Assembly: GCA_965262785.1 (NCBI GenBank)
Contig: OZ253559.1
Location: 806,001-870,000, forward strand
Origin: G965218495 sp965262785
GTDB taxonomy: Bacteria; Bacteroidota; Rhodothermia; Rhodothermales; Bin80
DNA: 64,000 bases
Reading direction: 5' to 3'
The notes beneath the pieces are model-generated. The model had not been told where the DNA came from, did not search any database, and was given only the letters and a program-made list of their open reading frames with translations. The position numbers and the translations under genes were made by a program. This document shows positions 8,851-18,270 of the stretch, piece by piece (position 1 is the first letter of the stretch; each line of letters begins with the position of its first letter).

Positions 8851-10065
8851 GTACTGCCTTGGCTTTGCGGTATATTCTCCTCCTCAGGTCCTGCAGGCTT
8901 ATAGTTGCCTCTTTCATGTCTTCAGTGCCTCCCTTTATTGTCGGAAAACATACCAGCAGTGAGGCGCCTTCGCTCCACGGGCGTTACCCCGTTTCATCGC
9001 TACTACGCACCTCTCCGCCACCCTCTCGCCTTCGGTACATTTCCCGGTGCCACCGGTTATAGCACCTACCTTCCTCCGGCAATTTCTCACCGGGGCGAGG
9101 AGGGCTTCTCCAGTTGCTCGGCATGTCCTTAGTCATCGTGCCGTCGCTACCACCCCGCCGAAGCGGTACGGTCGTCCCAATCAGATTACGACCGCCCGTG
9201 CTGCCTTCGCCCTACGGATGAGGGCTCGGCCTTCGGGATACACTCTCGAGGCCACCTATGCGTTCACTTTCGTTACGGCCCGATGACTCGCGATCTCCCT
9301 TACGGAGACCGTGTCGGTAGGCTTCATGAATTAGGTTTCCCGCTTCCATGCTACCCAAGCTACAGAGCTCTGATTTCTACTCTGGCAGGACTGACTCCTG
9401 CTGAACATGCCAGCCTTGACTGGACACACATCCGTACGTGAGACTCTCACCTCATACGGCTCTTCTTGGCCTGCCATGCCAATAGGCACAACTACGACCG
9501 ACCTCGCCCGATCCTCTCGCTTTGCGATTGTCGAGCAGGTGCGACCAGCCAAGTCGGCCCCTTCGCTCCGAGGCCGTTACAGCCCCTTCAACACTACTAC
9601 GAGCCGATCCGCCAGCGTGGGGCGCATTGGTACTCAACAGCTTGTGGGTATTGCCCACTTGCTGCACTCCCTTTACATCGCCCCGACACCTTCCCACGTT
9701 CCGCATTGAAGCCAAGACTACGTTCTTGCCGCCTGGATGCCGGTGGCCGATCAGCCAGTAAAACAGGTTTCCGCCGACCTCGTCCCGGCGCAGGGGAACT
9801 TGCTCCGGTTTTGACCACATCATAACCCTTTCGACACGTCTGCAGCGGTTCACTTTCGTTCAACTCCGTAGTCCACACCTGACGAGATCCTACCCTCGCC
9901 TTTTCCGGACTCGCTCACTACCGGGCCCTTAAAGCCAAGCAGCAGCCGGCGGTTTGCAGCCTCCCCCTGTAGAGCGGCTGCGGAGGACCTACCTCCATCT
10001 CCAATGCAGTTACGCTACACTTCCGTTATGTAAAGAACATTACTTCCGTGCCACTCGTGGCACAC

Positions 10066-10519
10066 TTCCCCTTGGGTGATCCCCTTCGCTCCCGCCACTC
10101 CGCCGGAGCGTTCGCTCCTTTGTTCGCAGCGCTCATCGCTCGTATGGGATCATCTGACTTCTTCAACTCGTGCATCTCCGGTTACGGCGCAAGCGCCTTT
10201 CCTTTGCGGCCCCGCACGACCGCGGGGCGAGTTGAAGACCTCCCAGGTCCCGGTGCAGTACGTACGTGCGTGCATGGGTTCTCCGACACCGCGGGGCCCT
10301 CCTCCGCCTCACCTTGAGCGGCGAAGAAGGTGTTGCCTTCGACCGAAGAAAAAGCCTCGGCATCCCGGACTATACGTCTTTCGGTGCTCATTAGCCCTGC
10401 CCACACGCGCCTCTGCCGACGCTTCGCCTGTACCCTCACGGGTACAAACGCACGGCTCGAGGAGATGCGTGGATGGTTAATCATTCGCAACGGGAGACTT
10501 GCACTCCCTGTACTGGCAC
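10066..10519 (-). mobile_element. 5' part of a fourth group II intron (D), interrupting a decarboxylase gene
   Basis: Read on the minus strand, the segment from 10519 (GTGCCAGTACAGGGAGTGC) has typical group II domain I-III text: GGGAGTGCAAGTCTCCC, GCGAAGCGTCGGCAGAGG, GCACCGAAAGACGTATAG, TAGTCCGGGATGCCGAGG, and a domain III-like CGGGAGCGAAGGGGATC. Its 5' end coincides with the point where similarity to decarboxylases stops. It breaks off at 10066, where intron C2 begins. No RT, domain V or 3' end of D is found on the far side of the array, so D is incomplete here. An alternative 5' end would be the GTGCG at 10453. Confidence 0.65.
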
Positions 10520-11454
10520 CAGTTAGCCTGGCGCTCTCCTTCGTCCGTTACGACCGCAAAGCCGCCGTAGGCTGCGTCGATGTGCAGCCACACGCCTTCG
10601 TCCTCGCAGTACTTGGCCACAGCGATCAGCGGATCGATGGCCCCCGTGCTGGCCGTTCCCGCGTTGGCACATACCGCTATGGGCGTTAGCCCCTGCGCTC
10701 GGTCATTGGCGACGACGTGCCTGAGCCGCTCCATGTCGAGGCGAAAGTGACCGTCGCTCGGCACCCAACGCGCATTTTCTGGCCGCACGCCGACAATCAT
10801 CGCCGCGCGAGCGAGTGTCGTGTGGCTCTGATCACTCATGTAGATGGACGGCCGCTCTGGATGGCCCGCCTCCTGCCGCGCGGCGACCAGCGCGTTGACG
10901 CTGGCAGCAGAGGCCCCACTTGTGAATAGGCCGCCCGCGCCCTCAGGGTAGCCGATCCACTGCCTTATCCAGTCAATTACTGTCAACTCGATCTGGCTGG
11001 CGCCGCTCGCTGTGAGCCAGGTGCATTGATTGATACTACATGCCGCTGACATGAACTCGGCCAGTAAGCCCGGCCACGTGGGCGAGGACGGGATGAATCC
11101 GAAGAACCGCGGATGATCGAGCCGCGCTGAGAGAGGCAGGATTTCGCGGCCGACCTGTTCAACGACCTCCGTGGCTGGCCGGCCGTTTTCTGGCGGATAT
11201 GCCGATTGTCGCGCCGCGAGTGCCGAGCGAAACTCGCCGTCCCAACTGTCCCCAGCGGCGAGGGTCTCTGTTCGTTCTACGAGAAGATCTGTCACCGTAG
11301 ACACCAGTGCACGCACGTGCTCGGGTGCCATCTGTAATCCGCTGTCTCCGTTCACAATTTCCTTGGCGGTCGCTGCATGCCGGTTTTCCACGCCCGGTTT
11401 CATCTCACTTTGTGAAGTCAGCATCGCCTGCTGTGTCGTTGCCGTGGGCGCCAT
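10477..11454 (-). pseudogene. PLP-dependent (aromatic amino acid-type) decarboxylase, truncated by intron D
   Basis: About 311 residues of a group II decarboxylase (pyridoxal-dependent decarboxylase family) are readable: LDHPRFFGFIPSSPTW, FTSGASAASVNALVAAR, MSDQSHTTLARAA and WLHIDAAYGGFAVVTDE. The last contains the aspartate that contacts the PLP ring. The PLP-binding lysine (normally in an HKW motif some 25-30 residues further on) and the whole C-terminal domain are missing. Similarity ends at ERQAN, at about base 10520, where group II intron sequence begins. The frame then runs into the intron and stops at 10477. Unless D can still be spliced in trans, the gene is dead. The family acts on substrates such as tyrosine, tryptophan, DOPA, glutamate or 2,4-diaminobutyrate, and the substrate cannot be told here. 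Confidence 0.85.
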
Positions 11455-12181
11455 CGACTGGGTAACGTCCGAGGTTTGGAGGGTAGGGAAACTCTGACTA
11501 GCTGAGAATTCAACTTGGCCCGGATGTTGCTACAGACTTAGTTACCACTCGCAATTGTGGTCCAAAGTGATGTGACATTGCTTCGGTGATGGTTATGGCC
11601 TCTGGATTTGGCGATACATTTCCCCGGTCAGGACATGACTTCGACCGCAGCGGTTCACCCTGCTGCGACGAGATTCGGGCCATTCACCCCTCTTGGCAGA
11701 CCAACGATGGCGGCGGCGGCTTGGATATCGAACCTCGTGTGCGTGCACGCCGGCTTGCGGAAGAGCGTTTGCAAGCTTGGCATTCTTCATGCCGCTGCCA
11801 AGTTGCACGCAGCGCAGAGCGCACGGCAATGTACAGAGCTTATGACCGAGCAAGACCTGCAATGTGCCAAGGTCAATGGGCTGAACGATGGCCCGACGGT
11901 ATTTGCCCTTCACTTTGGCACATCCACTCCGCCACGTCGTATCCATGCTACTGGACCATCTCCCTTGTGCCTCTACACATTGCCGGTCTCCGGCAGGCGA
12001 GACGACTGCGCCTGACCCTTTTGGGTCATTACCAGACTGCGCAATGGCTTGCGACTCCATAGAGACTCACCGACTGCCTCATTCTTCTGGGCGCGCTACC
12101 CAGATGCCGCCCGTATCAACGGGCGACCAGTGGCTCTGCGGCCGTGCGGTGCGGCGCGTAGGTGTTCGTTCGGCAGCTGGC
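11455..12181. other. Non-coding gap with no recognisable gene
   Basis: Both strands have open frames of about 130-160 codons here, but they resemble no family known to me and read as chance frames. The region between the decarboxylase start and the lipoprotein start at 12182 should hold the divergent promoters of both. I see no clear terminator or repeat. Confidence 0.35.
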
Positions 12182-14178
12182 ATGCGGATCGGGCTGATGC
12201 TTGCCATGATTGCTATGGCGTCTTGCTCCGGTCAGACCGCTAGCGTTGATGAGCTCAACAAAACAGCCCGCCAGGATTTTGTCGCTTTCGATTTTGTAGA
12301 GGCGCGCGATGCATTCGCGGAGGCACTCAAGCGGGACCCGCACAACGCCGATGCTGCGTATGGGTACGCGCGCTCCTTGGGGGTGCTCAATCTATTCGAA
12401 GACGCTGTGCCGGCTTTTGAGCTTGCGCTGAAACTTGCGCCGGAGAATCCGCGTGCCCACGAGGGGTACTTGTCGGTGCTTAAGCAGGGAGGGATCTATC
12501 GCGGACGCCGCGACTGGCTCGATCGCACGATTGAGGCTGGCAGTGAGGCAATTCTGGCGTTTCCTGACCGGGTACGGCCATATGAAATAGTCGAGCAAGC
12601 AGTAGGCGTGCTCAACGAGTCGAGTCGGTGGCTTCAGATGCTCAATGCGCTTGAAACGCGGCTTGAAGGCTCGGCAGTCTTTCGCATTCATCACCTGAAG
12701 GTACGGTTGCAGGCGGCGCGCTCGTCAGGCGACGAGGAATCTCTGGCGGTGACTCAGGAAGAGCTACAGGAGGCGCTGGCTGCCGCAGTCGCCGCTGAAG
12801 AGGAAGCTTCCGAGCATGGGGCGCAGCCCGACGCCAGCCGTCGCTACTTTCTGACAATGGGTTACAAGGACCTGGGTGAAACTGCTGCGCAGATTACCTG
12901 GCTGGCCCGTCTCGAAGAGACTGCCGAAGGCCGCGAGTTGGGCGCGCGTATGGCCCATTTCGACGTGCACTACGAAGATTTCTGGCAAGCCAGCGAGGCA
13001 CCACTTGAAGAGAAGTTGGAGGTCTTCGAACGCTGGAAGCAGCGCTTCCAGCCGGCATGGGAAACTGACTTTTTCATTTTTTATGAAGTACCGCTGTCTC
13101 TGGAGACCGATCAGTTGGTTGACGAAGCCTTCAGGCAGCGCGACGAGGGCGGCAAGCCAAGTGGTCAGATCCTCGATCGGATCGTAGAGGTAGGCGCAGT
13201 CCTGGTGTACCTCGACACCGGGGGCGGGGCGGCTCGTTACGACAGGGTCGCCCGAACCCTTGTGCGTCTTGATGTCAGATTTGGTGTAGCGCTGCAATTT
13301 GCCGACGCGGCGCTCGCGGCGCTCAAGGAGGAGAGGCCCGGTCTGATCTACCCCGGTGAGCAGGCCGGCCAGTATGAGCGCAAACTGCAGCAATGGATAG
13401 CTACCTTCGATCACCTGCGAGGCTTGGCGCTTGTTGGAATGGACCGTGATACGGAGGCAGAGCAAGCATTCCGCAGGGCGATTGACACCCGTGCAAGCTC
13501 TGAGCGCCTTGCCTCGCTCGGTGAGCTTTTGGCCTCTAGTGGGTCCAATGAAGAGGCGTTCGAAACGCTCATTGCCGCACTGGCGCACAACGCTGAAGAC
13601 GACCGGCTGAAAACGGAGACAGGTCGCATCCGGAGCGTGGCGATTGAGGTAGCAGCGCGCACGGGCCGCGGCGAGGCAGCACTGGACGCTGCGCTTGAAG
13701 TTGCGCGCGCAGATGTCACACGCGCGGCACGGCAATCCCTGGTGGACAACCGACTAGAGCGCGAGGCCCCTGACTTCAGACTCACCGACACAGAAGGCAA
13801 TCAATGTCGCCTGTCGGACCTTCGGGGCAAGGTGGTACTCCTCAACTACTGGGCTACATGGTGTGGCCCCTGCCGTAGGGAATTCCCTCATTATCGTGAT
13901 CTCGTGGATTCGTATGCATCCGAGGACGATGTGTATTTCTTGCCATCACGACCGATACCGACCACAGCGAGACACGCGACTTCCTCGAAGAAAACGACTA
14001 CCGTTTCACGGTGCTGTTCGACGAAAGCAGTGCCACAGATTTCCATGTCACCGGCCTTCCTATTCACTTCATTCTGGGACCCAAAGGTCGCATCCAATAT
14101 ACAAGCTTGGGGTTCCCCGGCGCTGCGCAATACGACGAGGAGATGCGCTGGCGGATCGAAGCTCTTCGGCGAGAGTAG
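12182..14178 (+). pseudogene. TPR-thioredoxin (TlpA-like) lipoprotein with a C-terminal frameshift
   Basis: The start chosen is ATG 12182, because it gives a lipoprotein-like signal (MRIGLMLAMIAMASC, cysteine at residue 19). N-terminal TPR-like helices follow (EARDAFAEALKRDPHNADA, EDAVPAFELALKLAPENP), then a long helical middle and another TPR-like segment near residue 420. The C-terminus is a thioredoxin fold with NYWATWCGPCRREFP. Just after the strand DDVYF (about 13937-13941) the frame is lost. The continuation LAITTDTDHSETRDFLEEN, then the cis-proline segment VTGLPIHFILGPKGR, is in a different frame, ending at 14178. The original frame instead runs to 14194 with nonsense sequence. A missing base near 13939 explains it. 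Either a recent inactivation or a sequencing error. If intact, it would be a membrane-anchored periplasmic thiol-disulfide protein. Confidence 0.8.
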
Positions 14179-14367
14179 GTGCTTGCTAGCATGAACTCCC
14201 ATGCGTCATTTAGGGGACAGACAATGCGACATTGGGGGCAATAATCATGATACAAGGCGGATGTACAATGGCGAGTTGCCCAGGCAGGGGAAGGGCAATT
14301 CAGCGTTGTTGTACCCACCCAATATCCTTGCACCATTCTTACAACTGACCACGCCCTGCGCAATCGG

Positions 14368-16743
14368 ATGATTCAACCCATGCAAATTCTGCCGAAATAC
14401 GCCTTCGCAATCACGGCGACCCTGGCATTCGTTACCGTGTCAACTAGCCGCGCGCAAGTCTCTGGAGTTAATGCAGCGTTTTCCCCCGTCGGCCAACGCA
14501 TCTTCTTCAGCGAGGACTCCGGACTTACCGACGGCTTCCTGTACGGCGGCGATTTCGGCTTTCGCTTCGGGCAGTTTCTGGAATTGGGTGGAAATTACTT
14601 CTTCGGCAATCGTCTGGAAACCGATTTTTCGCACTTCACGCCAGGCTTGCTCACCGACAACGTGATGGACAAAACGGCTGCTCTGGAGGCTCTGGGAGAG
14701 CTAGAAACTCGAGAGGTCCGGCTCAGGCGCTACGGAGGCAAGCTGCGCATAAACGTAGGACACGGCCGTGTCTTCCCCTTCCTGTCTACGGGCACCGGAA
14801 TTTTGCGCTTCAACCCCGATGGCGTCTCCGCGAGCGATTACATATATGCCCAAGCTGGAGTCGGCCTCACCTTGGGTGTATCCGAGCGTTATTCGGCCTC
14901 CGTTTCAGTCGAAAACCTGTCCTACCGGTATAACCCGGCCACCACGTTCCTGAATGATGATGAACTGGTCACCGCGGAGCTCTCCCGCGAGGATTTTCGC
15001 CGTGCAACCGTGCACAACTGGGGGCTCTCTGCGTCACTGCACATGAACCTGGGTGCACGCGCAAGCGACTGGCTGACCTATTTTGATCGGGCATTGCTCT
15101 CGCAGTACCGGGGTGGCTATTTCCGCCTAGTCGTGGAGCCGTTCTATGGACAGATAAACTTTAACGATGGCTTAGCCTTTCCAGCTTCCCGCGCCATTGG
15201 CGGAATCAACGCAGGGGTAGACTTGGGCCCATACATCGGTCTGCGTGGTTTCTACTGGCGAGACACGGACCAGGAAGGAATCTTTGAGGAAGGTCTCCCA
15301 AATAAACTGGGCGATGTTGAGTTCTATGGCGGCGAACTGAACCTCCGGTTCAACTCTCAATTTGGTGCGCGCAACTTCACTCCGTACCTGATCGTCGGCG
15401 GTGGTTACATGAACGTCACGGCAGGTTCCGGCTTCGTGGATCTCCACGGCATCGTACCAGAGAGCCGCTATTTCGCCATGGGTGGCGGTGGCATGGAATT
15501 GTCGCTGACCTCGGTCATCAAGCTGCAAGGCAGCTTGCGAAGTGTGCTCATGAGCCCAGGGGCCATTGAAGACGTAAGCACCCCCGGCAATGTACTAGGA
15601 AGCCTAATGTATACCGCCGGTTTCAACTTCAACATCGGCAGCCGCGGCCGCACGTTAGGGAGCAGTATCCAAAGGCAATTAGCCGCCGAACGTGCCAAAA
15701 ATCAAGTTCTTGCCAAAGCAATGGAAGTTGAGCTGGCGCGTATACAGGCCCGCCTCGATTCGCTCGAGGCCACGCCCGCGGGGTGGCAAACATCAGAAGC
15801 TGATTCTGCCGAAACGCGCACGGCTGAAGTCACGCTGTCAATGCAGGGCGATTCTATCTCCAGACCGATACCGATCCCAAGCCGTCTCTCCGGGCAAACG
15901 TTGATGATCCCGGTCCCCATGGAAGGGGAACTACACATCAGCTTTGGGAATGTGCCTGCCGCAACCCCTGGCGAGGCAGCCCTTGCTCCGCCAGTGATTG
16001 TTGTCATGCCCCATGCGAGGCCACTGCTTCCTGCAGACCAACCCATTGTGCCCTCCAAACAGGCAAACCTGCAGGCGGAGGGCGATTCGGTGGTCGCTCT
16101 TCCAGGCGGTCTCACCGTAACACAAATTCAGCAGATCGTAAGCGAGGCCCTTGCCGAGCAGCAGCCCCAGCAAGGATTGACCGACGACGAGCTCGACGAA
16201 TGGCTCCGACGCATGGAAAGTCGCATCCAGCGGGAGATCGCCCGGGTATCTGAGGAGATACGGGACGACGTGTCCGACCGTACTCCTGACGTGCCAGTCG
16301 TCGTTTCAGACTCGTCAGCACGGCGAGGAATCATGGCTTCGATTCGACAGCGGCGAAGGGTGGCCGTGCTGCCGTTGATCGGAATTCGTCTGGGTTCTGG
16401 TCCGGAGCAGCTTCTTATAGGCGCGCGCGCTGACTACAGGTTTTATGGCCGGAAGGTCCGATTCCTTCCGGAGGCTGTGATCGGTGTTGGTCCATCCATA
16501 GCCTTCGAAGTACTCGGCAATCTGGCCTGGGACTTCAGCTTCGTCGGACCGCTGCGGCCCTACGCTGGCCCCGGAATTGGCTTCATTAGCGACCGCGGTC
16601 TTGCGGGCCTGGAGTTCGCCGTCAACCTTCTGGTGGGAGCTGAGTATTCGACGAGGAAAGGCACTACCTTTTTCGGGGAATACAATGCTGTCAATTTCTT
16701 CGATGTCCACCGGGTGATTGTCGGCTACCGGCTGCGACTCTAG
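14368..16743 (+). CDS. Large outer-membrane beta-barrel protein with central coiled coil
   Basis: A 791-aa secreted protein. The signal peptide is residues 1-29 (cleavage after SRA, before QVSG); a second in-frame ATG lies four codons on. The first roughly 400 residues have alternating aromatic/glycine beta strands (LYGGDFGFRFGQFLELGGNY, VFPFLSTGTGILRF, YLIVGGGYMNVT), typical of an OmpA/OprF-like barrel. A coiled coil follows at about residues 430-465 (ERAKNQVLAKAMEVELARIQ), then a low-complexity Pro/Ala linker. A second barrel-like segment (RRRVAVLPLIGIRLGSG to VIVGYRLRL) closes the protein with a hydrophobic C-terminal residue, as in BAM substrates. The precise family is not recognised; surface or porin-like function is inferred. 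Confidence 0.7.
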   Translation: MIQPMQILPKYAFAITATLAFVTVSTSRAQVSGVNAAFSPVGQRIFFSEDSGLTDGFLYGGDFGFRFGQFLELGGNYFFGNRLETDFSHFTPGLLTDNVMDKTAALEALGELETREVRLRRYGGKLRINVGHGRVFPFLSTGTGILRFNPDGVSASDYIYAQAGVGLTLGVSERYSASVSVENLSYRYNPATTFLNDDELVTAELSREDFRRATVHNWGLSASLHMNLGARASDWLTYFDRALLSQYRGGYFRLVVEPFYGQINFNDGLAFPASRAIGGINAGVDLGPYIGLRGFYWRDTDQEGIFEEGLPNKLGDVEFYGGELNLRFNSQFGARNFTPYLIVGGGYMNVTAGSGFVDLHGIVPESRYFAMGGGGMELSLTSVIKLQGSLRSVLMSPGAIEDVSTPGNVLGSLMYTAGFNFNIGSRGRTLGSSIQRQLAAERAKNQVLAKAMEVELARIQARLDSLEATPAGWQTSEADSAETRTAEVTLSMQGDSISRPIPIPSRLSGQTLMIPVPMEGELHISFGNVPAATPGEAALAPPVIVVMPHARPLLPADQPIVPSKQANLQAEGDSVVALPGGLTVTQIQQIVSEALAEQQPQQGLTDDELDEWLRRMESRIQREIARVSEEIRDDVSDRTPDVPVVVSDSSARRGIMASIRQRRRVAVLPLIGIRLGSGPEQLLIGARADYRFYGRKVRFLPEAVIGVGPSIAFEVLGNLAWDFSFVGPLRPYAGPGIGFISDRGLAGLEFAVNLLVGAEYSTRKGTTFFGEYNAVNFFDVHRVIVGYRLRL

Positions 16744-17038
16744 TCAGACCACGGCGGGTGCGCGTGCTGCAACTGAATGCGCGCCTGGTTTCCCAGTGCC
16801 CGTGGATGCCCTGTTCCGGCGGCGTGCTTTGGCGTGCTCACGCACGGCGACCTCCGTGCTGTCAATCACACCAGGCAAACCGGGATCGTTACACTGACCA
16901 CCGGCCGCAGACCCGAAATACACCAGTATAAGCTCGCGTTCCAGCGGCTCCGCGTTTGATGGATTGTACTGCGTCGAGTCTTCGTGAGCGGAGCGCGCGC
17001 ACCAGTTCATTACCGCCAACTATGTGTAACAGATATTA
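16744..17038. other. Gap between the barrel protein gene and the IS1111 element
   Basis: On the minus strand a 91-codon open frame contains VIDSTEVAVREHAKARRR, vaguely like the first catalytic block of an IS5-type DDE transposase, but nothing else supports this. I treat it as unassigned, possibly an old IS remnant. Confidence 0.3.
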
Positions 17039-17127
17039 TAGAAGGGGCCGGAGAGGGGGCACAGGCTATTTTGCCTGTGAGGCGCAGGCGCCTGGACTTC
17101 ATCCTTCTCCATAGACCTTACAACCCC

Positions 17128-18270
17128 ATGAACCACACCATAAGTGTCATCCCTTCTCAGAAGTCGGTCTTCGTCGGGCTGGACGTACATAGAGACACGA
17201 TCGCGGCGTGCGTATACGATCCGGCTTCGAAGAGGGTCTGTCTTGAAGTGGAGCTGCCCAGCGACGACAGGGCCAAGCTGCGTAAGCTTATGGCCCGTAT
17301 TCGTGGTTCCTTTGGCGAACCCCGGTGTTGTTACGAAGCGTCCTCGTGTGGCTACACGCTCTATAGAACGCTCAGTGACGACGGAGTCGCCTGCGCGGTC
17401 ATTGCACCTTCGTCGATTCCACGGCGTGCCGGTGATCGAGTCAAGACGGACCGTCGTGACGCGGAAAAGTTGGCCCGCTACTACGCGGCGGGCCTACTGA
17501 CGGCGGTTCACATCCCCGATAAGGCGTTGCTTGCCGCCCGAACGCTGGTGCGCCGCCGCGTTACTCTGGTCGAAGATTTGACCCGCACCAAGCAGCGCTC
17601 CGTGCTCTTGCTGCAAAGCCGCGGGTATGTGTACCGGGCGGGCAAGAACTGGACGCAGAAATTCTGGCGGTGGCTGGAAGGCCTCGCGCTTGACCCCGTT
17701 GATGCGTGTACGCTGCAAAGCTTGTTGAACCAATGCCAGATGCTCGAAGCCCAGATCCGGGAGATAGAGCAACATATCGAAGAAGAGGCACAGAAGGCAT
17801 GCTATCAGCGCACGGTGCAGGTATTGCAAGCCTTCCGTGGCATCGGGCTGTTTACAGCGATGCAGCTGACTTGTGAAATCGGTGACATTCGGCGTTTTGC
17901 ACACCCGAAAGCACTGATGGCATATCTGGGATTGGTGCCCTCGGAGCATTCCTCCGGCCACCGCACCCGGCACGGCTCGATTACCAAGGCCGGTAACACC
18001 CATGCCCGCAAGGCTCTGGTCTCTGCGGCCTGGAAATATACCCACTACCCCCGGCGTAGCCAGGCGCTGCACCAGCGCCAGCACCACTGCGCTGCGGAAG
18101 TGATTACCATCAGCTGGAAGGCTCAGCGGAGACTACACAAACGATACCGCAGCCTGATTCAGCGTAAAGCGCCCACGAAAGCCATCGTGGCCCTTGCGCG
18201 CGAACTCGTGGGCTTTCTCTGGGAAGCCATGCAGACGGTGCCGCCAACACCGGTGGCCCTTGCGGCCTAA
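17128..18270 (+). CDS. IS110/IS1111-family transposase (DEDD type)
   Basis: A 380-aa protein counting from ATG 17128 (MNHTISVIPSQ). The N-terminal RuvC-like DEDD domain shows VGLDVHRDTI, CYEASSCGYTLYR and VKTDRRDAEKLARYY. The C-terminal Transposase_20 domain shows LQAFRGIGLFTAMQL, AYLGLVPSEHSSG, TKAGNTHARKALVSAAW and the conserved catalytic serine region. This family recombines DNA under the guidance of an element-encoded bridge RNA. The frame is complete and free of obvious lesions. Confidence 0.95.
   Translation: MNHTISVIPSQKSVFVGLDVHRDTIAACVYDPASKRVCLEVELPSDDRAKLRKLMARIRGSFGEPRCCYEASSCGYTLYRTLSDDGVACAVIAPSSIPRRAGDRVKTDRRDAEKLARYYAAGLLTAVHIPDKALLAARTLVRRRVTLVEDLTRTKQRSVLLLQSRGYVYRAGKNWTQKFWRWLEGLALDPVDACTLQSLLNQCQMLEAQIREIEQHIEEEAQKACYQRTVQVLQAFRGIGLFTAMQLTCEIGDIRRFAHPKALMAYLGLVPSEHSSGHRTRHGSITKAGNTHARKALVSAAWKYTHYPRRSQALHQRQHHCAAEVITISWKAQRRLHKRYRSLIQRKAPTKAIVALARELVGFLWEAMQTVPPTPVALAA

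Larger units (their letters stand above)
5503..8917 (-). pseudogene. Broken RT/maturase of intron A2 (IS insertion plus active-site change)
   Basis: The start region (8917 down to 8847, residues 1-24) is separated from the rest (6758 down to 5503) by the IS at 6759-8846. The downstream part contains an open frame of 411 codons starting at an internal ATG, but lacks the N-terminal residues. The catalytic motif reads YARFADNLVIVV instead of FADD, because base 6069 is T where the first copy has C (GAC to AAC). Loss of the second active-site aspartate is expected to abolish polymerase activity, independently of the IS insertion. Confidence 0.88.
5348..9429 (-). mobile_element. Group II intron A, copy 2, interrupted by an IS1634-type element
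   Basis: This is near-identical to intron A1. The 5' end on the minus strand is at 9429 (GTGTGTCCAG) and the 3' end at 5348. After removing the 2088-bp IS and its 4-bp target duplication it is 1990 bp. The single extra base relative to A1 is an inserted A near 9130. It sits at the same place as A1, just after domain V of its host intron C2, so A was probably already present when C was duplicated. Confidence 0.8.
5307..10065 (-). mobile_element. Group II intron C, copy 2 (no ORF of its own), carrying intron A2 and an IS
   Basis: On the minus strand the intron starts at 10065 with GTGTGCCACGAG and ends at 5307 with CTACCCGAC, immediately followed by the 5' end of copy 1. Without insertions it is 10065-9430 plus 5347-5307, again 677 nt. 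The domain V hairpin is at 9464-9430 and intron A2 follows it directly. Domain VI is at 5347-5307. Unlike copy 1 it has no intron B at the CTCGTAGT/AGTGTTG site (about 9595). Its own 5' flank (GATCACCCAAGGGGAA) belongs to a further group II intron, D. Confidence 0.8.

Noticed and set aside
11593..12060. 155-codon open frame on the minus strand between decarboxylase and TPR lipoprotein
   Set aside because: No family, no plausible start signal; overlapped by equally long frames on the other strand.
16744..17019. Possible IS5-type transposase remnant on the minus strand
   Set aside because: Only one short stretch (VIDSTEVAVRE) looks right; not enough to call a transposase.
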